A stretch of DNA of 17,371 nt, taken from Bacteroidota bacterium (GTDB lineage: Bacteria; Bacteroidota; Bacteroidia; NS11-12g; UBA9320). Position numbers and translations under genes: made by a program. Location of the stretch: positions 1 through 17,371 of the forward strand of contig DNHN01000110.1 of the NCBI GenBank assembly GCA_003485825.1. The letters are read 5' to 3'. Below the pieces are notes generated by a model that saw nothing but the letters and a program-made list of their open reading frames with translations, did not search any database and had not been told where the DNA came from. Positions within the stretch are counted from its first letter, which is position 1. Each line of letters begins with the position of its first letter. This document shows, one piece after another, positions 1 to 6,620 of the stretch.

Positions 1-246
1 GGATTCACTATCAACTTACAAAACCCTAGATCTCATAATATAATTGCTGTATCTAGGGATCTTGAAAAGATAGGCTTTGTTATGGGCGCTAAGGTATGTG
101 TCGAAAACGCAGGCAAAATGAATGGAGTTTGGGTCATAGAAGACCGAATGAATAAAAGATGGACTAAAAGAATAGATTTTTTAGTGAATACAACCTTAAA
201 AGGAGGGAAATGGAACAAAGTAAAGATAAAACTTATAAAGGAGTAA
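1..246 (+). CDS. 3D/double-psi beta-barrel domain protein, C-terminal part (5' end outside window)
   Basis: Reading frame 1 is open from the first base to the TAA at 244-246, giving 81 residues with no start inside the window. The sequence has the look of the 3D (RlpA-like double-psi beta-barrel) family: IAVSRDL at residues 15-21, a GFVMGAKV strand at 25-32, then VIEDRMNKRW (45-54) and RIDF (57-60). The aspartates D48 and D59 are the type of conserved Asp residues that name the family. In other phages and bacteria such domains occur in cell-wall-acting or secreted proteins, so a role in host envelope processing is possible; this is inference. No signal peptide can be judged because the N-terminus is missing. 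The end overlaps the AP2 gene by 37 bases. The family call rests on motif pattern only. Confidence 0.6.
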   Translation, partial: GFTINLQNPRSHNIIAVSRDLEKIGFVMGAKVCVENAGKMNGVWVIEDRMNKRWTKRIDFLVNTTLKGGKWNKVKIKLIKE

Positions 247-422
247 GAAAAAGAAAGATGTTTGGTAGATACACTTTTCAAGCAACACTTTCATTTAATA
301 GTAAAACAAAATATCTAGGCTGTTATAAAGACTCTAAAGAAGCTGCAAAAGCCAGGGATTTATACATAATCAAGAATAATATTCCTGTAGAAACTCAAAT
401 TTTAAAGAAAAAACTTGCGTAA
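210..422 (+). CDS. Stand-alone AP2-domain DNA-binding protein
   Basis: This 70-residue protein is almost entirely one AP2/ERF-type domain. It shows YKGVR at residues 9-13, GRYTFQA at 19-25, KYLGCY at 34-39 and EAAKARD at 44-50, matching the family pattern YRGVR / G-W-A / LG-F / EAA-A-D of three strands and a packing helix that binds DNA. In phages AP2 domains usually sit at the C-terminus of HNH homing endonucleases; here there is no HNH motif, so a sequence-specific DNA-binding or regulatory role is more likely. The tail (57-70) is lysine-rich. The start ATG at 210 is preceded by AGGAGG (201-206), a rare Shine-Dalgarno match here, but it lies only 3 bases away and inside the upstream gene. 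Alternative: remnant of a homing endonuclease that lost its nuclease part. Confidence 0.75.
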   Translation: MEQSKDKTYKGVRKRKMFGRYTFQATLSFNSKTKYLGCYKDSKEAAKARDLYIIKNNIPVETQILKKKLA

Positions 423-445
423 TTAACAATAAACGCATAAATTTG
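415..445 (+). promoter_or_regulatory. Bacteroidetes-type promoter, probably leaderless
   Basis: A TTG (415-417) and TAAATTTG (438-445) are separated by 20 bases, matching the Bacteroidetes -33/-7 layout (TTG, about 19-21 bases, TAnnTTTG). The -7 element ends 5 bases before the ATG at 451, so transcription would begin at or beside the start codon. It is the best-formed of the promoter candidates in the window because both elements are present. The transcription start is inferred, not seen. Confidence 0.55.
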
Positions 446-450
446 TTAAT
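422..450. repeat. Inverted repeat over the promoter, possible operator
   Basis: ATTAACAA (422-429) and TTGTTAAT (443-450) are perfect inverted copies separated by 13 bases. The right arm overlaps the -7 element and ends directly at the ATG of the next gene. Its half-site core ATTAAC/GTTAAT recurs in the palindrome at 7609-7633. A protein bound here would cover the promoter, but A/T richness makes short inverted repeats common, so the assignment is tentative. Confidence 0.35.
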
Positions 451-711
451 ATGACTTACACTTTAGAGGATATATGGCGAGAAATACGAAATAAAAACTT
501 AGCCGCTAAGATAGACATAGAAGATTCCTTGTCAGCTATATATAAAGGAGTAAAAATTGTAAAGGAGGGCGATGAAATCAGATTATTGTCTACACAGTAT
601 GACCTTTATAGGGAGTTTCCAAAAGAAGTATACGATGTTTTTTTAACACAAGGAATAGAGGCAGGAATAGAGAAAAAAAGAAAATATGAAAACCAAAATC
701 GAATCGAATGA
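451..711 (+). CDS. Small unknown protein
   Basis: I do not recognise this 86-residue protein. It begins with an amphipathic helix-like segment (residues 1-30, LEDIWREIRNKNLAAKIDIE), has a central part with short strand-like stretches (YKGVKIVKEGDEIRLLS, about 31-47), and ends in a charged, lysine-rich helix (about 68-86). No membrane segment, cysteine pair or catalytic motif is visible. It is the first gene after the promoter at 415-445 and its last 26 bases overlap the start of the exonuclease gene, so the two are probably co-transcribed and translationally coupled. A role tied to the recombination genes downstream is possible from position only. Confidence 0.65.
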   Translation: MTYTLEDIWREIRNKNLAAKIDIEDSLSAIYKGVKIVKEGDEIRLLSTQYDLYREFPKEVYDVFLTQGIEAGIEKKRKYENQNRIE

Positions 712-1450
712 AGATTATCACGCTAATAAAAGGTACATCAGCTCTAGTGGTATAAAAAAGATACACAGAAAATCTGTTTATCACTACATAAACGACCTAC
801 CTTTTACTTCAAGTTCTATGCAGTTAGGCACGTTAATCCATACAGCTGTTTTAGAGCCTGAAAAGTTAGCAGATGAGTATTACGTCATGCCAAAGGTGGA
901 TAAGCGTACAAAGGCCGGAAAAGAAGACTACGCTATGCATGTTGAGAGGGCTAAGGACAAGATTATCATAGACGACTCTATGGTAGAGGTAAAGGATAAG
1001 ATAGTCAAAAACTTCTTAGCTAATGAAGACGCTGTAAAGTACACTAAAGGCGCTATAGAGCTGTCTCACTACACAGAACTAATGGATGTACCTGTAAAGG
1101 TAAGGCCCGATTGTTATAACAAAGAACTTGGATTTATAAGTGATCCAAAAACCTGTCAAGACAACTCACCTAAAGCATTCAAGAGAGATGTATTTAAGTA
1201 CGGTTATCATTTGCAGGCTGCTTTTTATAGCGATGCGCTAGGCGTTGACCCAAAGAACTTTATCTTTATAGCAATAGAGACCAACCACCCTTACTCGGTA
1301 CAATGCTACTCGCTTAGTGATGAGATGATAGAGTTCGGAAGAGAGGACTATCAAAGTGCTTTGCTTAAGTGGAAGAAGTACTTAGACACAAACATTGTCA
1401 CGGCTTACGATGGCTATGAGACTAATGAAAAAGGAATAATAATATTGTAA
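686..1450 (+). CDS. PD-(D/E)XK exonuclease, RecE/exonuclease VIII-like
   Basis: The 254-residue protein carries the signature of the phage RecE-like (exonuclease VIII, DUF3799) branch of PD-(D/E)XK nucleases. GTLIH (48-52) with H52 is the N-terminal motif; RPD (140-142) and ISDPKT (151-156) supply the metal-binding aspartates D142 and D153 with the catalytic lysine K155; YHLQAAFY (174-181) is the Q-x(3)-Y motif that closes the site. Such enzymes digest one strand of double-stranded DNA from ends, leaving single-stranded tails for annealing. The next gene encodes a likely single-strand DNA-binding protein, which fits a two-gene recombination unit. The start at 686 lies inside the previous gene; no Shine-Dalgarno sequence is present. 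Length is typical of phage members, which lack the long N-terminal part of bacterial RecE. Confidence 0.85.
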   Translation: MKTKIESNEDYHANKRYISSSGIKKIHRKSVYHYINDLPFTSSSMQLGTLIHTAVLEPEKLADEYYVMPKVDKRTKAGKEDYAMHVERAKDKIIIDDSMVEVKDKIVKNFLANEDAVKYTKGAIELSHYTELMDVPVKVRPDCYNKELGFISDPKTCQDNSPKAFKRDVFKYGYHLQAAFYSDALGVDPKNFIFIAIETNHPYSVQCYSLSDEMIEFGREDYQSALLKWKKYLDTNIVTAYDGYETNEKGIIIL

Positions 1451-1472
1451 CGCCGAAGCGGGGGCGGCATTA
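1448..1472 (+). promoter_or_regulatory. GC-rich imperfect hairpin between exonuclease and SSB-like genes
   Basis: The 49-base gap between two genes holds an abrupt GC-rich block. TAA-C-GCC (1448-1454) can pair with GGC-A-TTA (1466-1472) with one C-A mismatch, leaving an 11-base G-rich loop. It is not followed by a T tract, so it is a weak terminator candidate; it could instead protect mRNA ends or tune translation of the gene at 1500. The remainder of the gap is A/T-rich with no clear -7 element. Confidence 0.3.
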
Positions 1473-1499
1473 TCCCTCGTATTTTAAACACTTTTTATT

Positions 1500-2165
1500 A
1501 TGGCACGATTAAATCATGCAAACCAAGGTGGCGAAAGCCAAAACCCAACACAGAAGTACATTAAATGGAAGTCTAACGACAAGTCCTTTAGCTACTATGA
1601 CAAAGCTAAGGGAGAAGAGGTTAAGATTGGACTACCTTTCAAATTTGTATTTCTTCAGCACTACCACACCGTAAAGGGGTGGCACGACTCTAGTAACAGT
1701 GCGATCTATTCTAATGAAGTTTACTACATTGGAAATGAATCAATGACTGTTAGAGCGTTTAAAGGAGGTGAGATTGCCTCTGGAATCTACAAAGAAATCA
1801 AAAGCAAGGTAAATTCTTCAGGTGGTAGCTACCACAGATCTGTGTACATTGCTCTTGAAGACGGATCTATTGCTAACCTTTCTATTAAAGGAGCGGTAGT
1901 GAAAGAGTGGTCAGACTTTATTGACGCCAGCAAAAACACCATAGACAATCAATGGGTTGTTGTGAATGAGGCAGTAGACCAAAAGAAAGGTAGTGTTTCT
2001 TACTCTACCCCTAAGTTTTCCCTAGGTGATAACCTAGACAAGAAAGCTGTGTCAATGGCTGATGATGCCGCAGACAAATTAAAGGTATACATGGATGAGT
2101 ACTTTGTTAGAGGTAACAAAGAGGTTGATGAACCTGTTACTTTAGCTGATGATTTAGCATTCTAG
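1500..2165 (+). CDS. Putative single-strand DNA-binding protein with SSB-type acidic tail
   Basis: The 221-residue protein begins with a basic, glycine-containing segment (MARLNHANQGGESQNP), has a strand-rich body (about residues 20-165), then a short helix-forming part (182-203), and finishes with an acidic tail ending LADDLAF (215-221). A D-D-hydrophobic-x-F end is the hallmark by which SSB and phage gp2.5-type proteins recruit replication partners. Position directly after a RecE-like exonuclease and before replication genes supports single-strand DNA binding, possibly with annealing activity. It has no recognisable RecT/Redβ motif. A hairpin terminator follows at once, consistent with a highly expressed gene set apart from the weaker ones downstream. 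The body fold is not identified from sequence, so the call leans on tail and context. Confidence 0.55.
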   Translation: MARLNHANQGGESQNPTQKYIKWKSNDKSFSYYDKAKGEEVKIGLPFKFVFLQHYHTVKGWHDSSNSAIYSNEVYYIGNESMTVRAFKGGEIASGIYKEIKSKVNSSGGSYHRSVYIALEDGSIANLSIKGAVVKEWSDFIDASKNTIDNQWVVVNEAVDQKKGSVSYSTPKFSLGDNLDKKAVSMADDAADKLKVYMDEYFVRGNKEVDEPVTLADDLAF

Positions 2166-2190
2166 TAGGCTCTTTAAGTTTAGTTTAATT

Positions 2191-2214
2191 ATAGGGGAGC
2201 TTCGGCTCCCTTAT
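2191..2214 (+). terminator. UUCG hairpin terminator or attenuator
   Basis: GGGAGC (2195-2200), loop TTCG (2201-2204) and GCTCCC (2205-2210) form a perfect 6-bp stem with an extra-stable UUCG tetraloop, and ATAG/TTAT extend it to 10 bp with one G-U pair. The downstream bases are A/T-rich (TTATTAATCA) rather than a pure T run, so partial termination after the SSB-like gene seems likely. The GGGAGC stem is reused in the convergent terminator at 9895-9916. Confidence 0.65.
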
Positions 2215-2228
2215 TAATCAGAAATAAT

Positions 2229-2732
2229 ATGTTAATAATAGTAGATTTAAAACACATAATGAATTTTGTTCAGTCTAATTTAGATGTGGATTTAAGCATC
2301 AAAACTAGACAGAGAGAGCATGTAGAAGCAAGAGCTTTGTACTTTAAATTATGCAGGGACTTCACATCTAAATCTTTTTATGATATAGGAAAAAGTCTTA
2401 ACAAGAACCATGCTACCGTTATTCATGCTGTTAACAATGTATATCCCATGGCTGAGATGTACAACAAAAGGCTTAAGCATTTATATAATGTATTTGAAAA
2501 GTCCGCGTCTTCTTATACGGATGGTAAGGTGGAAGAAAAAGATCCCTACCAAGAGAACGTGAAGCTTAATAGCGAAATCATGAGATTGCATTTAGAAATT
2601 CAAAGATTGAAAGATGTAATGGATGCAGAGTCTAGCATGTTTGAGGGCTTAGACCAAGATGAAATAGATGCTATCATAGAGAAAATATCTGTATTCAAAA
2701 AAGTTATTGAGGCACAAAGACACATGAAATAA
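2229..2732 (+). CDS. DnaA domain IV-like DNA-binding protein with coiled coil
   Basis: Residues 22-70 match domain IV of the replication initiator DnaA: basic KTRQREHVEARALYF (25-39), then FYDIGKSLNKNHATVIHAV (50-68), where the helix-turn-helix signature of DnaA reads (R)DHTTVLHA. Here NHATVIHA keeps the His-x-Thr-Val core, with Asn in place of the Asp. DnaA domain IV binds DnaA boxes at bacterial origins. The AAA+ ATPase, domain I and domain II of DnaA are absent: total length is 167 residues against about 450 for DnaA. A charged coiled coil (about 107-133) and another helix (140-165) replace them, which suggests a dimer. It lies one base overlapped with the primase-helicase gene, so it may mark the phage origin and recruit that enzyme, or target the host origin. 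An internal start at M11 is possible. Confidence 0.75.
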   Translation: MLIIVDLKHIMNFVQSNLDVDLSIKTRQREHVEARALYFKLCRDFTSKSFYDIGKSLNKNHATVIHAVNNVYPMAEMYNKRLKHLYNVFEKSASSYTDGKVEEKDPYQENVKLNSEIMRLHLEIQRLKDVMDAESSMFEGLDQDEIDAIIEKISVFKKVIEAQRHMK

Positions 2733-5143
2733 TGATTACTATATTCAGAAATATAAAAGAAACTTCTGCTCCGTTCTTTAGAGATATAGACTTTGTTTTT
2801 GACAGAATAAAAAACGGCAAGTACAAAGATCTTATAGGTCAAATAAGGGCAGAGTCAGATAAGACAAAAAGAAACGAACTAAAGAAAAACTTACCGGCTA
2901 TATGTTTTTCTGGCACCTTCAATAGAAGGGCTGACGATGCTATCATAGAACACAGTGGTCTTATTTGTTTGGACTTTGATGGGTACGATACGACAGAGCA
3001 AATGCTTAGCGATAAGGATTCAATGCGCAATGACAAGTACGTTATGGCGGTGTTTATTAGTCCTAGTGGCAATGGTCTTAAGACTATCGTTAAGATACCT
3101 ACAGATCCAATAAACCATAAGAAATACTTTGATGCTCTTGAAAAGCACTTTGATTCCAAGTACTTTGATGTTACGTCTAAAAACATTAGTAGGGTTTGCT
3201 ATGAGTCTTATGATGCTGACGTGTACATAAACAAGGACTCTGAGTTGTGGAGCACCATGATAGAAGAAGAGCCTAAGCCTCTAGAGAGAAAGAAAATAAT
3301 CTCTACTGTTCCAGTAACTAATGAGAACAAGATAGTTGACAGACTCATGAAGTGGTGGACAAGGGAGTATGGTCTTGTGGAAGGAGAGAGAAACGCTAAC
3401 GTGTTTAAGTTGGCTGCTGCCTTTAATGATTTCGGCGTGAGTAAATCTTTGGCTGAATATGTTATAGGTCAGATGGAGTCTTCTTCGTTTCCAATGAGTG
3501 AGATTCGAACCACTATCAACTCTGCCTATAAAAGCGTAGAGAAACATGGGACAAAGTTCTACGAGGACGAAGAAGAGTTGCACAAAATACGCACCAAAAT
3601 AAATAAGGGAGCGTCCTCAAGGGAAATAAAAAAAGACCTTCGCAACTTAAACATGGATGATGACTCGATCGAGGAAGTGATTGTTTCTCTAGAAAAAGAT
3701 TCTAGTGTTTCAAAGTTTTGGACAAAGAGCGATAAAGGGACTATCAATGTAGTGCACTTTTTATTCAAAGAGTTTTTAGAGCTTAATGGATTCTATAAGT
3801 TTGCCCCTCATGGATCGGATAAGTACATGTTTGTCAGGGTTTCCAATAACCTCATCAACAAGGCTAGCGAGGAAGAGGTTAAAGACTTTACGCTTAAGCA
3901 TCTTATGAATTATGATGACTTGTCTATATACAATTACTTTGCTGACAAGACAAGATTCTTTAAGGAAGACTTTCTTTCAATGCTTGATACGGTTAATATA
4001 TATTTCGTGGAAGACACAAAAGAAAGTTCTCATATATACTTTAGGAACTGCGCTCTTAAGGTTGACAAGGACAACATAGAGATGATAGACTACGTTGATC
4101 TAGGCGGTTATGTTTGGCAAGACCAAGTGATAGATAGGGACTTTGAGATTTGTGACGTTACGGACTGTGATTTCAAAAAGTTTATATCCAATATATCAGG
4201 ATCAAACGCTAAGAGAATTCAATCTTTAGAATCTACTATAGGTTTTTTAATGAGCGGATATAAAGACCCTGGGTATTGCCCTTCGGTTATATTGAATGAC
4301 GAGGTACTTACGGATATTCCTGAAGGAGGAACAGGTAAAGGTCTTTTTGTTCAGGGCATTAGTCAGATGAAAAAAGTATCCTATATAGATGGAAAGACTT
4401 TTTCTTTTGATAAGCAGTTTGCGTATCAAACTATAACGACAGACACGCAGCTAATATCTTTTGATGATGTAAGAAAGGACTTTAACTTTGAGAGGTTGTT
4501 CTCTGCTATTACTGAAGGAATAACTATCGAAAAGAAAAACAAAGATGCTATTAGTATTCCGTTTAAATATGCTCCTAAGATCATTATCACAACAAATTAC
4601 GCTATAAAAGGTAAAGGTAATTCGTTTGTTAGAAGGAAGTGGGAGTTAGAATTTACTCAGCACTATACTTCTGAATTAACGCCTATGGATGAATTTGGAA
4701 GAAGATTGTTTGATGAGTGGGATAAGGATGAGTGGTGTTCTTTCGATAACTACATGATACATAACCTTCAGTTTTATTTGAAGGAAGGTCTTGTGAAGTC
4801 TGCATTCAAGAATCTGAATCTAAGAAGACTCGTTGCCGATACAGCAGTAGAGTTTGTTGAGTGGTTAGGGCTTGTCAAGGGTTCTCTTCCCAACCCTTTG
4901 ATAAAGAAAAACAAGAGGATGCTGAAATCGGATCTACATAAGGATTTTGTTGACGACAATCCTGACTTTGATTCAAGAGGTAAAAACCAAATCTCTAGAA
5001 TAACATTCTATAAGTGGCTATCTCACTATGGATCTTACGAAGCAGATGTTACTGTTGAAGAAGGAAGAGACAGGGCTGGCAGATGGATAATGTTTAAAGA
5101 GAAAGACTATGAAGAAAAAGGACAAGAAGATCTCAGATTTTAG
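2732..5143 (+). CDS. Primase-helicase (BT4734/VirE-N-like primase domain plus DUF5906/SF3-like helicase)
   Basis: The 803-residue protein combines two enzymes. Residues 50-175 look like the BT4734/VirE-N (archaeo-eukaryotic primase-like) domain: LICLDFDGYD (77-86) gives the hhhDhD metal motif, then SPSGNGLK (110-117), ISRVCY (152-157) and YDADVYIN (160-167). Residues 203-270 resemble a PriCT-type linker domain. The helicase spans about 480-645: Walker A PEGGTGKGLF (530-539), Walker B LISFDD (574-579), sensor-1 TTNY (620-623) and a likely arginine finger at VRRKWE (633-638), as in phage DUF5906/SF3-type helicases. The last 150 residues are basic with a winged-helix-like look. It should prime and unwind DNA at the fork. 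Oddity: the Walker A loop ends GKG, lacking the usual Ser/Thr. The start overlaps the stop of the DnaA-like gene by one base. Confidence 0.8.
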   Translation: MITIFRNIKETSAPFFRDIDFVFDRIKNGKYKDLIGQIRAESDKTKRNELKKNLPAICFSGTFNRRADDAIIEHSGLICLDFDGYDTTEQMLSDKDSMRNDKYVMAVFISPSGNGLKTIVKIPTDPINHKKYFDALEKHFDSKYFDVTSKNISRVCYESYDADVYINKDSELWSTMIEEEPKPLERKKIISTVPVTNENKIVDRLMKWWTREYGLVEGERNANVFKLAAAFNDFGVSKSLAEYVIGQMESSSFPMSEIRTTINSAYKSVEKHGTKFYEDEEELHKIRTKINKGASSREIKKDLRNLNMDDDSIEEVIVSLEKDSSVSKFWTKSDKGTINVVHFLFKEFLELNGFYKFAPHGSDKYMFVRVSNNLINKASEEEVKDFTLKHLMNYDDLSIYNYFADKTRFFKEDFLSMLDTVNIYFVEDTKESSHIYFRNCALKVDKDNIEMIDYVDLGGYVWQDQVIDRDFEICDVTDCDFKKFISNISGSNAKRIQSLESTIGFLMSGYKDPGYCPSVILNDEVLTDIPEGGTGKGLFVQGISQMKKVSYIDGKTFSFDKQFAYQTITTDTQLISFDDVRKDFNFERLFSAITEGITIEKKNKDAISIPFKYAPKIIITTNYAIKGKGNSFVRRKWELEFTQHYTSELTPMDEFGRRLFDEWDKDEWCSFDNYMIHNLQFYLKEGLVKSAFKNLNLRRLVADTAVEFVEWLGLVKGSLPNPLIKKNKRMLKSDLHKDFVDDNPDFDSRGKNQISRITFYKWLSHYGSYEADVTVEEGRDRAGRWIMFKEKDYEEKGQEDLRF

Positions 5144-5387
5144 ATGGTGTATAGACAATGATTTTCAGGTATATGTTAAACCATTTGACAACTACGCAGG
5201 ATGTAATAAGTTCGTTGTTGTTGTTAGAAAAGGGGGCATATCTTCTGAAGGATTAGATGTACTGTACAAAGACGGAAAAACCTACAAAAGCAAAGAGATT
5301 GTTGGAGAAAAAATTTATAAGAACACAAAAGAGGCTAGCGAGGCGGTTGTGAGGCTTCATTCAGAATTAAGAGAAAGATATGGTTGA
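5109..5387 (+). CDS. Small unknown protein between primase-helicase and SF2 helicase
   Basis: A 92-residue protein I do not recognise. It starts with a lysine-rich stretch (MKKKDKK), then alternates short strand-like pieces (FQVYVKPF at 19-26, KFVVVVRKGG at 34-43, LDVLYKDGKTY at 49-59), and ends in an amphipathic helix (NTKEASEAVVRLHSELRER, 72-90). That strand-strand-helix order would suit a small DNA- or protein-binding fold, but no family motif is seen. It overlaps the primase-helicase gene by 35 bases and the helicase gene by 8, so it is translated as part of that operon and may be an accessory to one of the two helicases. The start could be any of few Met codons; the first is used because it lies inside the coupled overlap. 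Confidence 0.65.
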   Translation: MKKKDKKISDFRWCIDNDFQVYVKPFDNYAGCNKFVVVVRKGGISSEGLDVLYKDGKTYKSKEIVGEKIYKNTKEASEAVVRLHSELRERYG

Positions 5388-6618
5388 GTTTAGAGATTAT
5401 CAGAAAGACATAATAAAACAGGCATTGGACATATTAAAAGTAAACAGATTCGTTTACTTGGCGATGGAGGTTAGGACAGGTAAAACGCTTACAAGCCTTG
5501 GTTGTGCTAGCTTTATAAAGTCCGTGCAGAATGTTTTGTTTATCACAAAGAAAAAGGCTATTAGTAGTATAAAGTCGGATTATGATTTGCTTAATCCTGG
5601 CTACGAGATCACTATCATCAATTATGAAAGTCTCCATAAGATTAGTAATAAGGGCTGGGATTTAATTGTTGTTGACGAAGCTCATGGGTTAGGTGCTTTC
5701 CCTAAGCCGAGTAGGAGGGCAAAAGATATAAAGACTTTAATACAGTTTAATAATCCTTATGTGATATTCCTATCGGGGACACCAACGCCTGAGTCTTATA
5801 GTCAGATGTATCATCAGGTTTATGGATTGCCTAACAATCCATTTAGCAAGTACTCTAACTTTTATAAGTTCGCAAAAGATTGGGTTTATGTTGTTCAGAG
5901 GAAGATAAATGGGTTCAATGTAAACGACTACAGTAGTGGTAAGGAGGCTATAATAAGAATGATGAGACCTTATACTATTTCATTTACTCAAAAATCCGCA
6001 GGGTTTGAGTCTTCAATAGAGGAGGAGATACTAACTGTTAGAATGAAGCCAATCACATACACTTTATGTAGGGCTATAAAAAAGGATTTAGTAATAGAAG
6101 GAGAGAACGAGGTTATATTGGCTGATACAGGAGCTAAGCTTATGTCTAAGATGCACCAGCTTTATAGTGGCACTGTTAAATTCGAAAGCGGCAAGAGTAA
6201 GGTTATAGACTACACTAAGGCTGAGTTTGTAAAAGACAGGTTCAAAGATAAGCGAATAGGTATGTTTTATAAATTCAAAGCTGAACTAGATGCCATAAAG
6301 ACTGTGTTCGGAAATGATGTTTGCGATAACCTAGAGGATTTTGATTCTGGAAAATGTCAGCACATAGCGTTACAGATTGTATCGGGACGTGAAGGAATAT
6401 CACTTAGAAACGCAGACTTCATTGTGTTTTATAACATAGACTTCAGTGCTACAAGCTATTGGCAAGCTAGAGATAGGATGACTACAAAAGACAGGAAACA
6501 CAATAAAGTGTATTGGATCTTTTCTGAGTTTGGAATAGAGAGAAAAATACATAACGCAGTAAGCAGTAAAAAAGACTACACATTAAAGCATTTTAAGAAC
6601 GATTTATTATATTTGTAA
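5380..6618 (+). CDS. Superfamily 2 DNA helicase (SNF2/UvsW-like)
   Basis: The 412-residue protein holds a full set of SF2 helicase motifs: Q-motif-like FRDYQKDII (4-12), Walker A MEVRTGKT (29-36), DEAH box VVDEAH (97-102), motif III LSGTP (131-135), motif V IVSGREGISL (333-342) and motif VI WQARDRM (361-367) with R364 and R366 as likely ATP-contacting arginines. It would use ATP to translocate on or remodel DNA; phage relatives act in branch migration, restart of forks or late-stage recombination. Between the two RecA-like halves is an insert of about 90 residues (150-240) rich in aromatic residues. It sits between primase-helicase and nuclease genes, as expected for a replication enzyme. The final codons (TATTTGTAA) overlap the promoter element for the next gene. 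Confidence 0.9.
   Translation: MVEFRDYQKDIIKQALDILKVNRFVYLAMEVRTGKTLTSLGCASFIKSVQNVLFITKKKAISSIKSDYDLLNPGYEITIINYESLHKISNKGWDLIVVDEAHGLGAFPKPSRRAKDIKTLIQFNNPYVIFLSGTPTPESYSQMYHQVYGLPNNPFSKYSNFYKFAKDWVYVVQRKINGFNVNDYSSGKEAIIRMMRPYTISFTQKSAGFESSIEEEILTVRMKPITYTLCRAIKKDLVIEGENEVILADTGAKLMSKMHQLYSGTVKFESGKSKVIDYTKAEFVKDRFKDKRIGMFYKFKAELDAIKTVFGNDVCDNLEDFDSGKCQHIALQIVSGREGISLRNADFIVFYNIDFSATSYWQARDRMTTKDRKHNKVYWIFSEFGIERKIHNAVSSKKDYTLKHFKNDLLYL
6608..6615 (+). promoter_or_regulatory. -7 promoter element, probably leaderless
   Basis: TATATTTG matches TAnnTTTG exactly and lies within the last codons of the SF2 helicase gene. It ends 5 bases before the ATG at 6621, the same spacing as at 438-445. 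No TTG is found at the -33 distance, only TTA (6583-6585), so it may be weak or helped by a phage factor. Confidence 0.4.
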
Positions 6619-6620
6619 TT

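Noticed and set aside
33..281. Minus-strand ORF of 82 residues at the left edge
   Set aside because: It shadows the 3D-domain and AP2 genes, both of which have recognisable domains; the product is a low-complexity Phe/Ser-rich string.
572..646. Small out-of-frame ORF (24 residues) with AGGAGG 3 bases upstream
   Set aside because: It lies wholly within the gene at 451-711, the spacing is poor, and the G-rich sequence is explained by the KEGDE codons.
2839..3186. Minus-strand ORF of 115 residues
   Set aside because: It is antisense to the primase domain, which carries clear motifs in the + frame.
3502..3510. GATTCGAAC, resembling a tRNA T-loop on the - strand
   Set aside because: The flanking bases do not make a T-arm stem or acceptor stem and the site is inside the primase-helicase gene, coding for EIRTT.
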